Notes: generated by a model not told the origin, from the letters alone. A DNA stretch of 64,000 nucleotides from Pseudomonas huaxiensis (GCF_003231275.1 NZ_QKVL01000015.1:62001-126000), one strand, 5' to 3'. Shown: positions 27,021 to 36,404, counted from the first letter of the stretch. A program made the numbers and translations.

Positions 27021-27119
27021 CCCCATTGGCCAATAAAGCCCTGTAGAATCGGCACCTGTCTGTCACCCCGCCTGCCCGGAGCAGCGCGGTGCACACCCAT
27101 GCCCCAGAGCCCTCGTACC

Positions 27120-28244
27120 ATGCCCCTGCTGAACAGCCCCTTTGCCGACCTCGACCTGATCCGCCAGCCCGAATACGCCAACGATCCCCTGCAAGCCTTC
27201 GACGCCGCCGACGAATATTTGCTGGAGCACCTGGCCGAGCTGGCGCTGCCCGCCAGCACGCGGGTGCTGGTGCTCAATGACAGTTTCGGCGGACTGGCCA
27301 TCAGCCTGCGGTCGCACTTCGCGGTGACCAGCAGCGGCGACTCGTTCCTCGCCCGCCTGGGCCTGGAAAAGAACCTGCCGCGCAACGACCAGCCGTGGGA
27401 CAGCGTGCCCTTCGTGCCGGCCAATGAAGCCTGGCAAGGCCCGTACGATCACGTTCTGGTGCGCGTGCCGAAGACCCTGGCCCTGCTCGAAGAACAACTG
27501 ATCCGTCTGCAAGGCCAATTGGCGCCGGGCGCGCGGGTGGTAGCTGCGGCGATGATCAAACACCTGCCGCGGGCGGCCGGTGAATTGCTGGAAAAATACA
27601 TTGGCCCGATGCAGGCCTCGCTGGCCCAAAAAAAGGCCCGCCTGCTAATCGCCACCTACGAAGACAAGCCCCGCGCCGTCTCGCCTTACCCGAGCCGCTA
27701 TCGCCTCGACAAGCCGGCGCTGGAACTGCTCAACCACGCCAACGTGTTCTGCCGCGAAGGCCTGGATATCGGCACCCGCGCCTTCCTTCCCCACCTGCCG
27801 CGCAACCTCGGCAGCGCCCGGGTCGCCGACCTTGGCTGTGGCAACGGCATCCTCGCCATCGCCAGTGCACTGGACAATCCACAGGCGCACTACACGCTGG
27901 TGGATGAGTCGTACATGGCAGTGCAGTCGGCGCGGGAGAACTGGCAGGCGGCGTTGGGCGAGCGCGATGTGGAGGTGCGCGCGGCGGATGGTCTGGCCGG
28001 GCAGCCCGAGGATTCGCTGGATATCGTGCTGTGTAATCCGCCGTTCCACCAACAGCAGGTGGTGGGTGATTTCATCGCCTGGCGGATGTTCCAGCAGGCA
28101 CGGGAAGCGCTGGTCACCGGCGGTTCGCTGTATGTCGTGGGCAACCGCCACCTGGGTTACCACACCAAGCTGGCGCGGTTGTTCCGGGGCGTGGAACAGG
28201 TGGCGGCGACGCCGAAGTTCGTGGTGCTCAAGGCGCGCAAGTGA
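27120..28244 (+). CDS. rlmG: 23S rRNA (guanine1835-N2)-methyltransferase RlmG
   Basis: 374-residue SAM-dependent enzyme of two tandem Rossmann-like halves. Motif I is VADLGCGNGILAI and the catalytic NPPFHQQ motif matches m2G methyltransferases. The C-terminal VGNRHLGYHTKL and KFVVLKARK are diagnostic. The ATG at 27120 (MPLLNSPF) aligns with the E. coli protein start; an in-frame ATG at 27099 is the alternative. Neither has a strong ribosome site. Position after fpr fits PA4617. Confidence 0.92.
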   Translation: MPLLNSPFADLDLIRQPEYANDPLQAFDAADEYLLEHLAELALPASTRVLVLNDSFGGLAISLRSHFAVTSSGDSFLARLGLEKNLPRNDQPWDSVPFVPANEAWQGPYDHVLVRVPKTLALLEEQLIRLQGQLAPGARVVAAAMIKHLPRAAGELLEKYIGPMQASLAQKKARLLIATYEDKPRAVSPYPSRYRLDKPALELLNHANVFCREGLDIGTRAFLPHLPRNLGSARVADLGCGNGILAIASALDNPQAHYTLVDESYMAVQSARENWQAALGERDVEVRAADGLAGQPEDSLDIVLCNPPFHQQQVVGDFIAWRMFQQAREALVTGGSLYVVGNRHLGYHTKLARLFRGVEQVAATPKFVVLKARK

Positions 28245-28253
28245 TGTCGGCGA

Positions 28254-28280
28254 TCGCGACGGTTCGGTGAACCGTCGCGA
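28254..28280. terminator. Hairpin between rlmG and the cio operon
   Basis: TCGCGACGGTTC (28254-28265) pairs perfectly with GAACCGTCGCGA (28269-28280). There is no T run, so it is a bidirectional stem-loop between convergent genes. Confidence 0.6.
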
Positions 28281-28292
28281 ATAGCGGCAAAG

Positions 28293-28448
28293 CTAGTGCG
28301 TGGTCAATCCCGCCGCACTCATGAACATCCGCATCAACCACGCCACTACCGCGAGGGTCGCGACGCTGGCGGTCCAGATCAGGGCCAGCCAGCCTAGCCG
28401 CTGCCACAGCGGCTTTTTCTCGGCGTCGACGGTGTCTTTACCGGTCAT
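28293..28448 (-). CDS. DUF2474 single-span mini-protein of the cio operon
   Basis: 51-residue protein read from the sequence: hydrophilic start (MTGKDTVDAEKKPLWQRLGW), one membrane helix (LALIWTASVATLAVVAWLM) and a short tail ending TTH. It has AGGAGG upstream and starts 13 bp after the cioB stop. The family accompanies cyanide-insensitive bd-type oxidases, probably as a small accessory subunit analogous to CydX/CydS. That role is inferred from position and shape. Confidence 0.85.
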   Translation of the reverse strand: MTGKDTVDAEKKPLWQRLGWLALIWTASVATLAVVAWLMRMFMSAAGLTTH

Positions 28449-28461
28449 GTCCTGAGCCCTC

Positions 28462-29469
28462 CTAGTGGTAGCCGTCTTCGTGGGTCACCTTGCCGCGGAA
28501 CACGTAGTAGCTCCAGTAGGTGTAACCCAGGATGAACGGCAGGATGAACAGCGTGCCCACCAGCATGAAGCCCTGGCTCTGCGGCGGGGCGGCGGCCTCC
28601 CAGATCGAGATCGACGGCGGGATGATGTTCGGCCACAGGCTGATGCCCAGACCGCTGTAGCCGAGGAAGATCAGCACCAGGGTCAGCAGGAACGGCGTGT
28701 AGTGCGCATTGCGCGCCACCGCCCGAAGCAGGCCGTAGAACGTCACCATCACCAGCAATGGCACCGGCATGAACCACAGCAGGTTGGGCATGCTGAACCA
28801 GCGTTTGGCGATGTCCGGGTAGGCCAGCGGTGTCCATAGGCTGACCACGCCGATCACCGCCAGCAGCACCAGCGCCAGCGGCCGCGCCAGGTTGTGCATC
28901 TGCTCCTGCAACTTGCCTTCGGTCTTCATGATCAGCCAGGTGCAGCCGAGCAATGCGTAGGCAACGATCAGGCCCAGGCCGCTGAACAGCGCGAACGGCG
29001 TCATCCAGTCCAGGGTGCCGCCGACGAACTGGCGGTCCACCACCTTGAAGCCTTCGATGAAGGCGCCCAACGCCACGCCCTGGAAGAAGGTCGCCACCAG
29101 CGAGCCGCCGATGAACGCCTTGTCCCACAGGTGGCGCTTGTCGGCCTTGGCCTTGAAGCGGAACTCGAAGGCCACGCCGCGGAAAATCAGCCCCACCAGC
29201 ATCAGCATCAATGGCAGGTACAGCGCCGACAGCACCACCGCGTAGGCCAGTGGAAAGGCCCCGAACAACGCCGCACCGCCCAGCACCAGCCAGGTTTCGT
29301 TGCCGTCCCAGACCGGCGCGACGGTGTTCATCATCACGTCGCGGTCGCTTTCGCCCTTGACGAAGGGAAAGAGGATGCCGATGCCGAGGTCGAAGCCGTC
29401 CATGACCACATACATCATGATTCCGAAGATGATGACCACAGCCCAGATCAGTGGAAGATCAATACCCAT
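28462..29469 (-). CDS. cioB: Cyanide-insensitive quinol oxidase subunit II (CioB)
   Basis: 335-residue polytopic subunit of a bd-type terminal oxidase (CydB family). The start MGIDLPLIWAVVIIFGIMMYVVMDGFDLGIG is typical, followed by WDGNETWLVLGGAALFGAFP. It pairs with CioA in the inner membrane and carries no heme ligands itself. It starts 3 bp after the cioA stop, so the genes are translationally close. Confidence 0.94.
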   Translation of the reverse strand: MGIDLPLIWAVVIIFGIMMYVVMDGFDLGIGILFPFVKGESDRDVMMNTVAPVWDGNETWLVLGGAALFGAFPLAYAVVLSALYLPLMLMLVGLIFRGVAFEFRFKAKADKRHLWDKAFIGGSLVATFFQGVALGAFIEGFKVVDRQFVGGTLDWMTPFALFSGLGLIVAYALLGCTWLIMKTEGKLQEQMHNLARPLALVLLAVIGVVSLWTPLAYPDIAKRWFSMPNLLWFMPVPLLVMVTFYGLLRAVARNAHYTPFLLTLVLIFLGYSGLGISLWPNIIPPSISIWEAAAPPQSQGFMLVGTLFILPFILGYTYWSYYVFRGKVTHEDGYH

Positions 29470-29472
29470 GAT

Positions 29473-30906
29473 TCAGTGTCCTTTGTTCAGGCTGGCGCCT
29501 TCTTCGTGATCGTCGTCGGCAGCCGACAACGGCCGCGCCGGCGTACGTGGCTGGCCAGGGCCGCCCGGATTGGTTTCCTCGCCTTCACCGGTCTTCGGCC
29601 CTTTGCGCACCAGGCGCATCATGTAGCCGAGGCCCGCACCGAACAGGGCGAAATAAACCACCACGAACATCACCAGGGTGATTCCCAGTTGGGCGTAGCT
29701 GTGATTGGACACGCCGTCGGCGGTGCGCATCAGTCCGTAAACCACCCACGGCTGGCGACCGACTTCAGTGGTAAACCAGCCAGCAAGGATGGCGATCAAC
29801 CCGGACGGGCCCATCCACAGGGTCAGGTAAAGGAACGGTCGCGAGCTGTACAACGTGCCGCGCTTGCGTAGCCATACGCTCCACAGCCCCACCGCGATCA
29901 TCAGCATGCCGAGGCCGACCATGATCCGGAATGACCAGAACACCACCGTGGAATTGGGCCGGTCTTCTGGCGGGAAGTCCTTCATTGCCGGCACCTGCTT
30001 GTCCAGACTATGGGTCAGGATCAGGCTGCCCAGCGCCGGGATTTCCAGCTTGAAGCGGGTGGTTTCGGCCTTCATGTCGGGGATGCCGAACAGGATCAGC
30101 GGGGTTGGCTCGTCGCCGACGTTCTCCCAGTGCCCTTCGATGGCGGCGATCTTCACCGGTTGGTGCTTGAGGGTGTTGAGGCCATGGAAGTCACCGATCA
30201 CTGCCTGGATTGGCGCAACGATCAGGGCCATCCACATGGCCATCGACAACATTTTGCGGATCGCCGGGTTATCGCGGCCGCGCAGCAAGTGCCAGGCCGC
30301 CGAAGCGCCGACAAAAAATGCCGTGGCGACGAACGCGGCCGTGGCCATGTGCATCAGGCGGTAGGGGAATGACGGGTTGAAGATCACCGCCAGCCAGTCC
30401 ACCGGGATCACCCGGCCATCAATGATTTCGAAGCCCTGGGGCGTCTGCATCCAACTATTGGACGCGAGGATCCAGAACGTCGAGACCAGCGTCCCGATGG
30501 CCACCATGATCGTGGCGAAGAAGTGCAGGCCGCGGCCCACGCGATTCCAGCCGAAGAGCATGACACCGAGGAAACCGGCTTCGAGGAAGAACGCGGTGAG
30601 CACCTCGTAGGTGAGCAAGGGCCCGGTGACCGCGCCGGCAAAGTCGGAGAAGCGGCTCCAGTTGGTGCCGAACTGGTAAGCCATCACCAGCCCGGAGACC
30701 ACCCCCATGCCGAAGTTGACGGCGAAGATCTTCGACCAGAAATGGTAAAGATCGCGGTAGACGTTCTGGTTGGTTTTCAGCCACAAGCCTTCGAGCACCG
30801 CCAGGTAGCTGGCGAGACCGATGGTGATGGCCGGGAACAGGATGTGAAAGGACACGGTAAACGCGAACTGGATTCGGGCGAGATCGAGTGCCTCTGATCC
30901 GAACAT
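29473..30906 (-). CDS. cioA: Cyanide-insensitive quinol oxidase subunit I (CioA)
   Basis: 477-residue heme-bearing subunit that reduces oxygen with ubiquinol without proton pumping. The conserved N-terminal His21 (FTVSFHILFPA) is a heme ligand, the GLVMAYQFGTNW and LEAGFLGVMLFGWNRV helices match CydA, and the Q-loop is short, as in CIO-type rather than E. coli-type oxidases. The ATG at 30906 (MFGSEALDLARIQFAF) was preferred over the longer frame. A perfect Anr site lies 169-182 bp upstream. Confidence 0.94.
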   Translation of the reverse strand: MFGSEALDLARIQFAFTVSFHILFPAITIGLASYLAVLEGLWLKTNQNVYRDLYHFWSKIFAVNFGMGVVSGLVMAYQFGTNWSRFSDFAGAVTGPLLTYEVLTAFFLEAGFLGVMLFGWNRVGRGLHFFATIMVAIGTLVSTFWILASNSWMQTPQGFEIIDGRVIPVDWLAVIFNPSFPYRLMHMATAAFVATAFFVGASAAWHLLRGRDNPAIRKMLSMAMWMALIVAPIQAVIGDFHGLNTLKHQPVKIAAIEGHWENVGDEPTPLILFGIPDMKAETTRFKLEIPALGSLILTHSLDKQVPAMKDFPPEDRPNSTVVFWSFRIMVGLGMLMIAVGLWSVWLRKRGTLYSSRPFLYLTLWMGPSGLIAILAGWFTTEVGRQPWVVYGLMRTADGVSNHSYAQLGITLVMFVVVYFALFGAGLGYMMRLVRKGPKTGEGEETNPGGPGQPRTPARPLSAADDDHEEGASLNKGH

Positions 30907-31074
30907 AGTGCTTCCTCTTTCAGGTAATCCGGCGTCAGGGTCCGTTGCCTTGGCGCCAACTGCCCCTACGGTGGTTGAGTGCGGCAAGTTGGAATTGTTC
31001 TGAAAACTTTCGCACCACAGGGATTTCGGCCCGAGGGCCCATCGCTGACGCATCAACCGTTGCAAATACAACTA

Positions 31075-31088
31075 TTGATCCAGATCAA
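31075..31088. promoter_or_regulatory. Perfect Anr/FNR box upstream of cioA
   Basis: TTGATCCAGATCAA matches TTGAT-N4-ATCAA exactly and is a perfect palindrome. It lies between divergent cioA and the MFS gene. In P. aeruginosa Anr represses cioAB at low oxygen. The centre is far from the cioA start, so the transcript leader must be long or the site may serve the MFS gene. Confidence 0.8.
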
Positions 31089-31286
31089 TGACAGGGAGAA
31101 AGGATAGTCGCGAAGACGCCGCACGGTTGTGTGGTGCGTTGCCGCGTGACCGGTTGCCTCACCCCCCTTTACGAAAAGGTGAATCGGTGCGCTGACCGCA
31201 CGACTACGGCGCACTCTGCAACCTTTTGTTACAGCCCGGTGTTAACCTGCAACGCCCCTCCCCTCATGAAGGCCCGGCAGTCCGTC

Positions 31287-32519
31287 ATGTCAGCACACGC
31301 ACCGTTGTTGCTTCGTCATCACCGTCCGTTTCTTTCGTTCTGGCTGGCCCGGGTATTCACCGCCAGCGGTTTCCAGATGCTCACCGTGGCCATCGGCTGG
31401 CACCTCTACCAGTTGACCGGCAACGTGCTGGACCTGGGCCTCGTCGGCCTGGTGGAGTTCGCGCCGCGGGTGCTGTTCATGCTGCACACCGGGCATGTCG
31501 CCGACCGCTACGACCGCCGCCGCGTCGCCGCGCTGTGCCAGAGCCTGCAGGCGATGATCGCCCTGGCCCTGGCGATCGCCAGCAGCACCGACTCGGTGAG
31601 TCGCGAATTGATCTTCGTGCTGGCCTTCCTGCTCGGCAGCGCCCGCTCCTTCGAGATGCCGGCGACCCAGGCGCTACTGCCCAACGTGGTGCCGGCCGAG
31701 CTGTTCCCGCGGGCGGTGGCGGCGTCGGCCTCGGCGATGCAGTCGGCAACCATCGTCGCGCCAGCGGCGGGCGGCTTTCTTTACGCCTTCGGCAGCGTCT
31801 GGGTGTATGGCCCGACCGTGTGCCTGTACGTGATCGCCTGTTGCCTGACCCTTGGCCTGACCTCGCGCCAGACGCCGCTGGCCCAAGGCCGAGCCAGCCT
31901 GGAATCGCTGCTGGCAGGGATTCGCTTTATCCGCAGCCGCCCGGACATCCTCGGCGCCATCTCCCTCGACCTGTTCGCCGTGCTGCTCGGCGGCGCCACC
32001 GCGTTGCTGCCGGTGTTCGCCAAGGACATCCTGCTGACCGGACCGTGGGGCCTGGGCCTGCTGCGCTCGGCGCCAGCGGTGGGCGCGCTGCTGATGTCGG
32101 TGTGGCTGGCGCGCTTCCCGGTGGAGCGCAAAGTGGGCCGGGTGATGTTCACCGCGGTGGGCGTGTTCGGCGTGGCGACCATCGCCTTCGGCCTGTCCAC
32201 CTCGTTCTGGTTTTCCCTCGCGGTGCTGGCCGTGCTCGGCGCGGCGGACATGATCAGCATGGTGATCCGCAGTTCCTTCGTGCAATTGGAGACACCGGAC
32301 GAAATGCGCGGGCGGGTGAGCGCGGTGAATGGCCTGTTCATTGGTGCTTCGAACCAGTTGGGCGAGTTCGAATCGGGGGTGACGGCGCACTGGTTCGGGA
32401 CCGTGCCGGCGGTGGTGATGGGCGGTGTGGGAACGCTGCTGGTGACCGGGGTGTGGATCAAATTGTTCCCGACACTGGCAGGGCGGGACCATATGCACAG
32501 CCGGCGCTCGGACACCTGA
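31287..32519 (+). CDS. MFS exporter, EntS-like (MFS_3)
   Basis: 410-residue, ~12-TM major facilitator. Motif-A-like HVADRYDRRRV follows TM2 and RSFEMPATQALLPNVVP follows TM4, both typical of the EntS/MFS_3 group, which includes enterobactin exporters and uncharacterised drug or metabolite efflux pumps. A start at 31287 (MSAHAPLLLRHHRPF) is most consistent with family N-termini; ATG 31266 and GTG 31131 are alternatives and none has a strong ribosome site. No siderophore biosynthesis gene is near, so the substrate is unknown. Confidence 0.78.
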   Translation: MSAHAPLLLRHHRPFLSFWLARVFTASGFQMLTVAIGWHLYQLTGNVLDLGLVGLVEFAPRVLFMLHTGHVADRYDRRRVAALCQSLQAMIALALAIASSTDSVSRELIFVLAFLLGSARSFEMPATQALLPNVVPAELFPRAVAASASAMQSATIVAPAAGGFLYAFGSVWVYGPTVCLYVIACCLTLGLTSRQTPLAQGRASLESLLAGIRFIRSRPDILGAISLDLFAVLLGGATALLPVFAKDILLTGPWGLGLLRSAPAVGALLMSVWLARFPVERKVGRVMFTAVGVFGVATIAFGLSTSFWFSLAVLAVLGAADMISMVIRSSFVQLETPDEMRGRVSAVNGLFIGASNQLGEFESGVTAHWFGTVPAVVMGGVGTLLVTGVWIKLFPTLAGRDHMHSRRSDT

Positions 32520-32698
32520 GTCGAGATCGCCAAGCCCCCGCCCCGCCGGCGGTCCGGCGCATTACCCTCGGCCAATCATGCTGGTATGATGCGCGGCTTT
32601 TTTCCGACCAGTAAAAATCACGGAAAGGCCGGGAGCTTTGTGCTTTTCTGACTGGGTCGACAATTTTTGGCGCCACATCGCGCCACGGGGAGCAGGGC
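32520..32698 (+). promoter_or_regulatory. Leader of the purine permease gene
   Basis: There is no gene in this 179-bp gap. Just before the start, TGGCGC (32668-32673) and GCGCCA (32680-32685) can form a stem directly adjoining the ribosome site GGGGAG (32687-32692). A possible RNA-based control element; no known riboswitch consensus was recognised. Confidence 0.3.
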
Positions 32699-33994
32699 AT
32701 GCTGGAAAGGCTGTTTCAACTAAAAGCACACAACACCAATGTGCGGACCGAGATCCTGGCGGGCGTCACCACGTTCCTGGCCATGGCCTACATTCTCTTC
32801 GTCAACCCGAGCATCCTCGGCGAGACCGGCATGGACAAAGGCGCGCTGTTCGTCGCCACCTGCCTGGCCGCAGCCATCGGCTCGACCACCATGGGCCTGA
32901 TCGCCAACTACCCGATCGCCCTGGCGCCGGGCATGGGCCTCAACGCCTTTTTCACCTACACCGTGGTGCTGCACCTGGGCCACTCCTGGCAGGTAGCGCT
33001 GGGCGCGGTCTTCATCTCGGCAGTGATGTTCTTCCTGCTGTCGATCTTCCGGATCCGCGAATGGATCGTGAACAGTATCCCGCTGCCACTGCGCTCGGCG
33101 ATCGCCGCCGGTATCGGCCTGTTCCTGGCGCTGATCGCCCTGCATAACGCCGGCATCGTCGTCGATAACCCGGCCACCCTGGTTGGCCTGGGCGACCTCA
33201 AGCAACCCGCGCCGATCCTCGCCACCCTGGGCTTCTTCCTGATCGTCGCGCTGGAAGCGCTGAAGGTCCGTGGCGCGGTGCTGATCGGCATCCTCGCCGT
33301 GACCATCACCTCCATTGTCCTGGGCGTCACGCCCTTCGGCGGCGTGGTGTCGATGCCGCCGTCGCTGGCGCCGACCTTCCTGCAACTGGACATCAAGGGC
33401 GCACTGGACGTTGGCCTGATCAGCGTGATCTTCGCCTTCCTGTTCGTCGACCTGTTCGACAACTCCGGCACCCTGATCGGCGTCGCCAAGCGCGCCGGCC
33501 TGATGGGCAAGGACGGCCACATGCCGAAGATGGGCCGTGCACTGATCGCCGACAGTACCGCCGCCATGGCCGGTTCGCTGCTGGGCACCTCGACCACCAC
33601 CAGCTACATCGAGTCGGCAGCGGGCGTCAGCGCCGGCGGCCGCACCGGCCTGACCGCCATCGTCGTCGCCATCCTGTTCCTCCTGGCACTGTTCTTCGCC
33701 CCGCTGGCAGGTAGCGTGCCGGCCTTCGCCACCGCGCCTGCGCTGCTGTTCGTCGCCGTGCTGATGGCCTCGGGCCTGGCGGAAATCAACTGGGACGACA
33801 TCACCGAAGCCGCCCCCGTGGTGATCACCGCACTGGCCATGCCGCTGACCTACTCCATCGCCAACGGCATCGCCTTCGGCTTCATCTCCTGGACTGCGAT
33901 CAAGCTGTTGTCGGGCCGCCGTGGCGACCTGAACCCGGCGCTGGTGATCCTTTCCATCCTGTTCGTCATCAAGCTGGGCTGGTTCAACGCATGA
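32699..33994 (+). CDS. AzgA-type purine permease (adenine/guanine/hypoxanthine)
   Basis: 431-residue membrane transporter of the NCS2 AzgA-like branch (COG2252). Signature segments are TFLAMAYILFVNPSIL, PGMGLNAFFTY, FVDLFDNSGTLIGVAKRAG and GTSTTTSYIESAAGVSAGGRTG. It imports purine bases with protons. GGGGAG lies six bases before the ATG. It overlaps trmA by 4 bp (ATGA), so the two are translationally coupled. It differs from the 9.4-kb permease, which belongs to the UraA/XanP branch. Confidence 0.88.
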   Translation: MLERLFQLKAHNTNVRTEILAGVTTFLAMAYILFVNPSILGETGMDKGALFVATCLAAAIGSTTMGLIANYPIALAPGMGLNAFFTYTVVLHLGHSWQVALGAVFISAVMFFLLSIFRIREWIVNSIPLPLRSAIAAGIGLFLALIALHNAGIVVDNPATLVGLGDLKQPAPILATLGFFLIVALEALKVRGAVLIGILAVTITSIVLGVTPFGGVVSMPPSLAPTFLQLDIKGALDVGLISVIFAFLFVDLFDNSGTLIGVAKRAGLMGKDGHMPKMGRALIADSTAAMAGSLLGTSTTTSYIESAAGVSAGGRTGLTAIVVAILFLLALFFAPLAGSVPAFATAPALLFVAVLMASGLAEINWDDITEAAPVVITALAMPLTYSIANGIAFGFISWTAIKLLSGRRGDLNPALVILSILFVIKLGWFNA

Positions 33995-35076
33995 GTGCTG
34001 TCTTCGACCCTTCCACCTACGACCAGCAACTCGCGGCCAAGGTCGAGCGCCTGCGCGAGTTGCTGGCGCCGTTCGACGCGCCGGAGCCGGCGGTATTCGA
34101 TTCGCCGCGCGAGCATTACCGCCTGCGCGCCGAGTTCCGCCTGTGGCGCCAGGACGGCCAGCGTCATTACGCGATGTTCGCGCCAGGGGAAAAACACACG
34201 CCGATCCTGATCGACGACTTCCCTATCGCCAGCCTGCGGATCAACGAACTGATGCCACGCATGAAAGCCGCGTGGCAGGCCAGCGAGGCCCTGAGCAACA
34301 AGCTGTTCCAGGTGGAATTCCTCACCACCCTGGCCGGCGACGCGATGATCACCCTGTGCTACCACCGCCCGCTTGACGCGCAGTGGGAGGCAGCGGCGCA
34401 GCAACTGGCCGCCGACCTGGGCGCAAGCATCATTGGTCGCTCCAAGGGCAAGCGCCTGGTGATCGGTCGTGATTACGCGGTGGAAGAACTGCAGGTGGCG
34501 GGTCGCAACTTCCGCTACCGCCAGCCGGAAGGCGCGTTCACCCAGCCCAACGGCCAGGTGAACCAGAAAATGCTGGGCTGGGCCTTCGATGCGCTGGGCG
34601 AGCGTGAAGATGACCTGCTGGAGCTGTATTGCGGCAACGGCAACTTCACCCTGCCGCTGGCGACCCGGGTACGCAAGGTGTTGGCCACCGAGATCAGCAA
34701 GACCTCGGTGAACGCGGCGCTGCACAACCTGGACGACAACGGCGTGGACAACGTGCGGCTGGTGCGGCTGTCGGCCGAAGAGCTGACCGAAGCGCTGAAC
34801 GAAGTGCGACCGTTCCGCCGCCTGGAAGGCATCGACCTGAAAAGCTACGCGTTCGGCAGCGTATTCGTCGACCCGCCGCGCGCCGGCATGGACCCGGACA
34901 CCTGCGAACTGACCCGGCGCTTCGACAACATCCTGTACATCTCCTGCAACCCGGAGACACTGGCGGCCAACATCGCCCAGTTGCAGGACACCCACCGGAT
35001 CGAGCGGTGTGCGTTGTTCGATCAGTTCCCGTACACCCACCATATGGAAAGTGGGGTGTTGCTGGTTCGGCGGTGA
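33991..35076 (+). CDS. trmA: tRNA (uracil54-C5)-methyltransferase TrmA
   Basis: 361-residue SAM enzyme that makes ribothymidine at position 54 of the T loop. The RNA-binding half carries YRLRAEFRLWR and AFTQPNGQVNQKML. The catalytic half has motif I LELYCGNGNFTLPLA, DPPRAGMD and the nucleophile motif ISCNPET. The C-terminal DQFPYTHHMESGVLL is characteristic. The ATG overlaps the permease stop. Confidence 0.96.
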   Translation: MSAVFDPSTYDQQLAAKVERLRELLAPFDAPEPAVFDSPREHYRLRAEFRLWRQDGQRHYAMFAPGEKHTPILIDDFPIASLRINELMPRMKAAWQASEALSNKLFQVEFLTTLAGDAMITLCYHRPLDAQWEAAAQQLAADLGASIIGRSKGKRLVIGRDYAVEELQVAGRNFRYRQPEGAFTQPNGQVNQKMLGWAFDALGEREDDLLELYCGNGNFTLPLATRVRKVLATEISKTSVNAALHNLDDNGVDNVRLVRLSAEELTEALNEVRPFRRLEGIDLKSYAFGSVFVDPPRAGMDPDTCELTRRFDNILYISCNPETLAANIAQLQDTHRIERCALFDQFPYTHHMESGVLLVRR

Positions 35077-35081
35077 TCAAG

Positions 35082-35106
35082 GTCGGGCCTGCTCTGCAGG
35101 CCCGAC
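35082..35106. terminator. Hairpin between convergent trmA and phosphodiesterase gene
   Basis: GTCGGGCCTGC (35082-35092) and GCAGGCCCGAC (35096-35106) form a perfect 11-bp stem with a 3-nt loop. There is no T run. Confidence 0.6.
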
Positions 35107-35111
35107 AGCTA

Positions 35112-36266
35112 TCAAGCCATCAACAACGGCACCAACTGATCCGCATCGGTCAACGCCCCATGGTGCCCCTGCCAACGACTGGCATCACGCTCCATCTCGC
35201 TGCGAATGATCCCGCCCGCCCCGGTCGGGATCACGATAAGATCGCCGATCCGCGCCTCCGCCTGACTCAACACCACAGCGCCGAACAGCCCACTGCCAAT
35301 CGCATCGGCCTTGCTCAACACCTGATAACCGTCACCCAACCGTCCACGCCAACGCTCCTGCACCCGATCCTGATGGAGCCCGCCGGTGTAGACATGCCGT
35401 GCGCGAATATCCCCGGCCAGCGCCAGCACATCCTCCTGCAACCCCGGCTCGCGGTCGAAATCCACCACTGCGGCGCTGTCCAGCGCCAGCATGCCGTGGT
35501 CCGCCGTCACCAGCAGTTGCGCGCCAGCGGGTAGCTGGCGGTAGATGCTTTCGGCCAGCCGGTCGGCGTTGCGCAGTTGCACCAGCCACTGTTCGGTGCC
35601 AGGGCCGCAGAGGTGCCCGACAAAATCCAGGTCGCCAAAATAGGCAAAGCAGAACGACGCCGCATCCAGCGTCAGGGCCTGACGCACCAGCGCCGGGTAC
35701 GCCTCGTAGCCCGGCGCGCCGAGAATCTGTGCGCCTTTGTAGATCGCCCGGGTGTAGGGAGAATCGGCAAAGCGCGCCGACATCACCGTGCTGATCCGCA
35801 CGCCCTGTTCGATGGCCTGTTCCCAGGCGGTTTGCGGAACGATGAACTGTTCCGGCGGCGGTGGCGCCGTGACCTGCCGTTCAGACGCGAAGGGCGAGCA
35901 GGTCCAGCTCAGCGGTGAAAACTCGCTGCCGGCATCCAGGGCAAAGCTGCAACCGACAATGCCATGAGCACCGCTGCCCAGGCCCGAGGCCAACGCCGCC
36001 AGGCTTGACGCGGTGGTCGCGGGAAAACCGACGCGGAACACCCCTTCCGGGCGCATCAGCGAGGCAAGGAACGGCGCATGCCGGGCATGCTCCTGAAGCA
36101 GGTGCTGGCCCAGCCCGTCGATCAACAACAGGCAGGTGGCGGGCGACGGCGCCAGACCGAACGGATTGCGGAAACCCTCCGCCCCCAGCCCCGACAGGAT
36201 CGACTGAGTCAGACTGGCCAGCCCTGGCCACGTCAGTTCATCCGTCACTTGTGCTTGAAAAGCCAT
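35112..36266 (-). CDS. Alkaline-phosphatase-superfamily protein (nucleotide pyrophosphatase/phosphodiesterase-like)
   Basis: 384-residue metal-dependent phosphohydrolase-like protein. LLIDGLGQ supplies the first metal Asp, PATTASSLAALASG carries the nucleophile Thr, FGDLDFVGHLCGP has the DxxxH metal ligands and VTADHGML the DH pair, so the two-metal site of the nucleotide pyrophosphatase/phosphodiesterase family looks complete. No signal peptide is seen, so it is probably cytoplasmic. The ATG at 36266 is preceded by AGGAGGGG. It diverges from the shikimate dehydrogenase gene. The substrate is unknown. Confidence 0.82.
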   Translation of the reverse strand: MAFQAQVTDELTWPGLASLTQSILSGLGAEGFRNPFGLAPSPATCLLLIDGLGQHLLQEHARHAPFLASLMRPEGVFRVGFPATTASSLAALASGLGSGAHGIVGCSFALDAGSEFSPLSWTCSPFASERQVTAPPPPEQFIVPQTAWEQAIEQGVRISTVMSARFADSPYTRAIYKGAQILGAPGYEAYPALVRQALTLDAASFCFAYFGDLDFVGHLCGPGTEQWLVQLRNADRLAESIYRQLPAGAQLLVTADHGMLALDSAAVVDFDREPGLQEDVLALAGDIRARHVYTGGLHQDRVQERWRGRLGDGYQVLSKADAIGSGLFGAVVLSQAEARIGDLIVIPTGAGGIIRSEMERDASRWQGHHGALTDADQLVPLLMA

Positions 36267-36354
36267 CCCTCGCCCCTCCTCCTCTGGTGAACCACAAGGT
36301 TTAGCACAGCCTGTTCGATCAGCGAACACTTATGACGCTGGCCGATTGATTCCT

Positions 36355-36370
36355 GTTAACCAACCGGTAC
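36355..36370. promoter_or_regulatory. Candidate TetR operator before the quinate/shikimate dehydrogenase gene
   Basis: GTTAACCAACCGGTAC contains AACCAACCGGT, which recurs as AACTAACCGGT (reverse strand) at 40162-40172 in front of quiC. Shared only by genes of the same pathway, it is a plausible operator for the adjacent TetR protein. Confidence 0.5.
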
Positions 36371-36404
36371 ATTTTAGCGGGACACTCCTCCCCGACTTTT
36401 TCCC

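Noticed and set aside
32520..32698. Known purine riboswitch before the purine permease
   Set aside because: The conserved three-way-junction core and loop sequences were not found; only a simple stem near the ribosome site is present.
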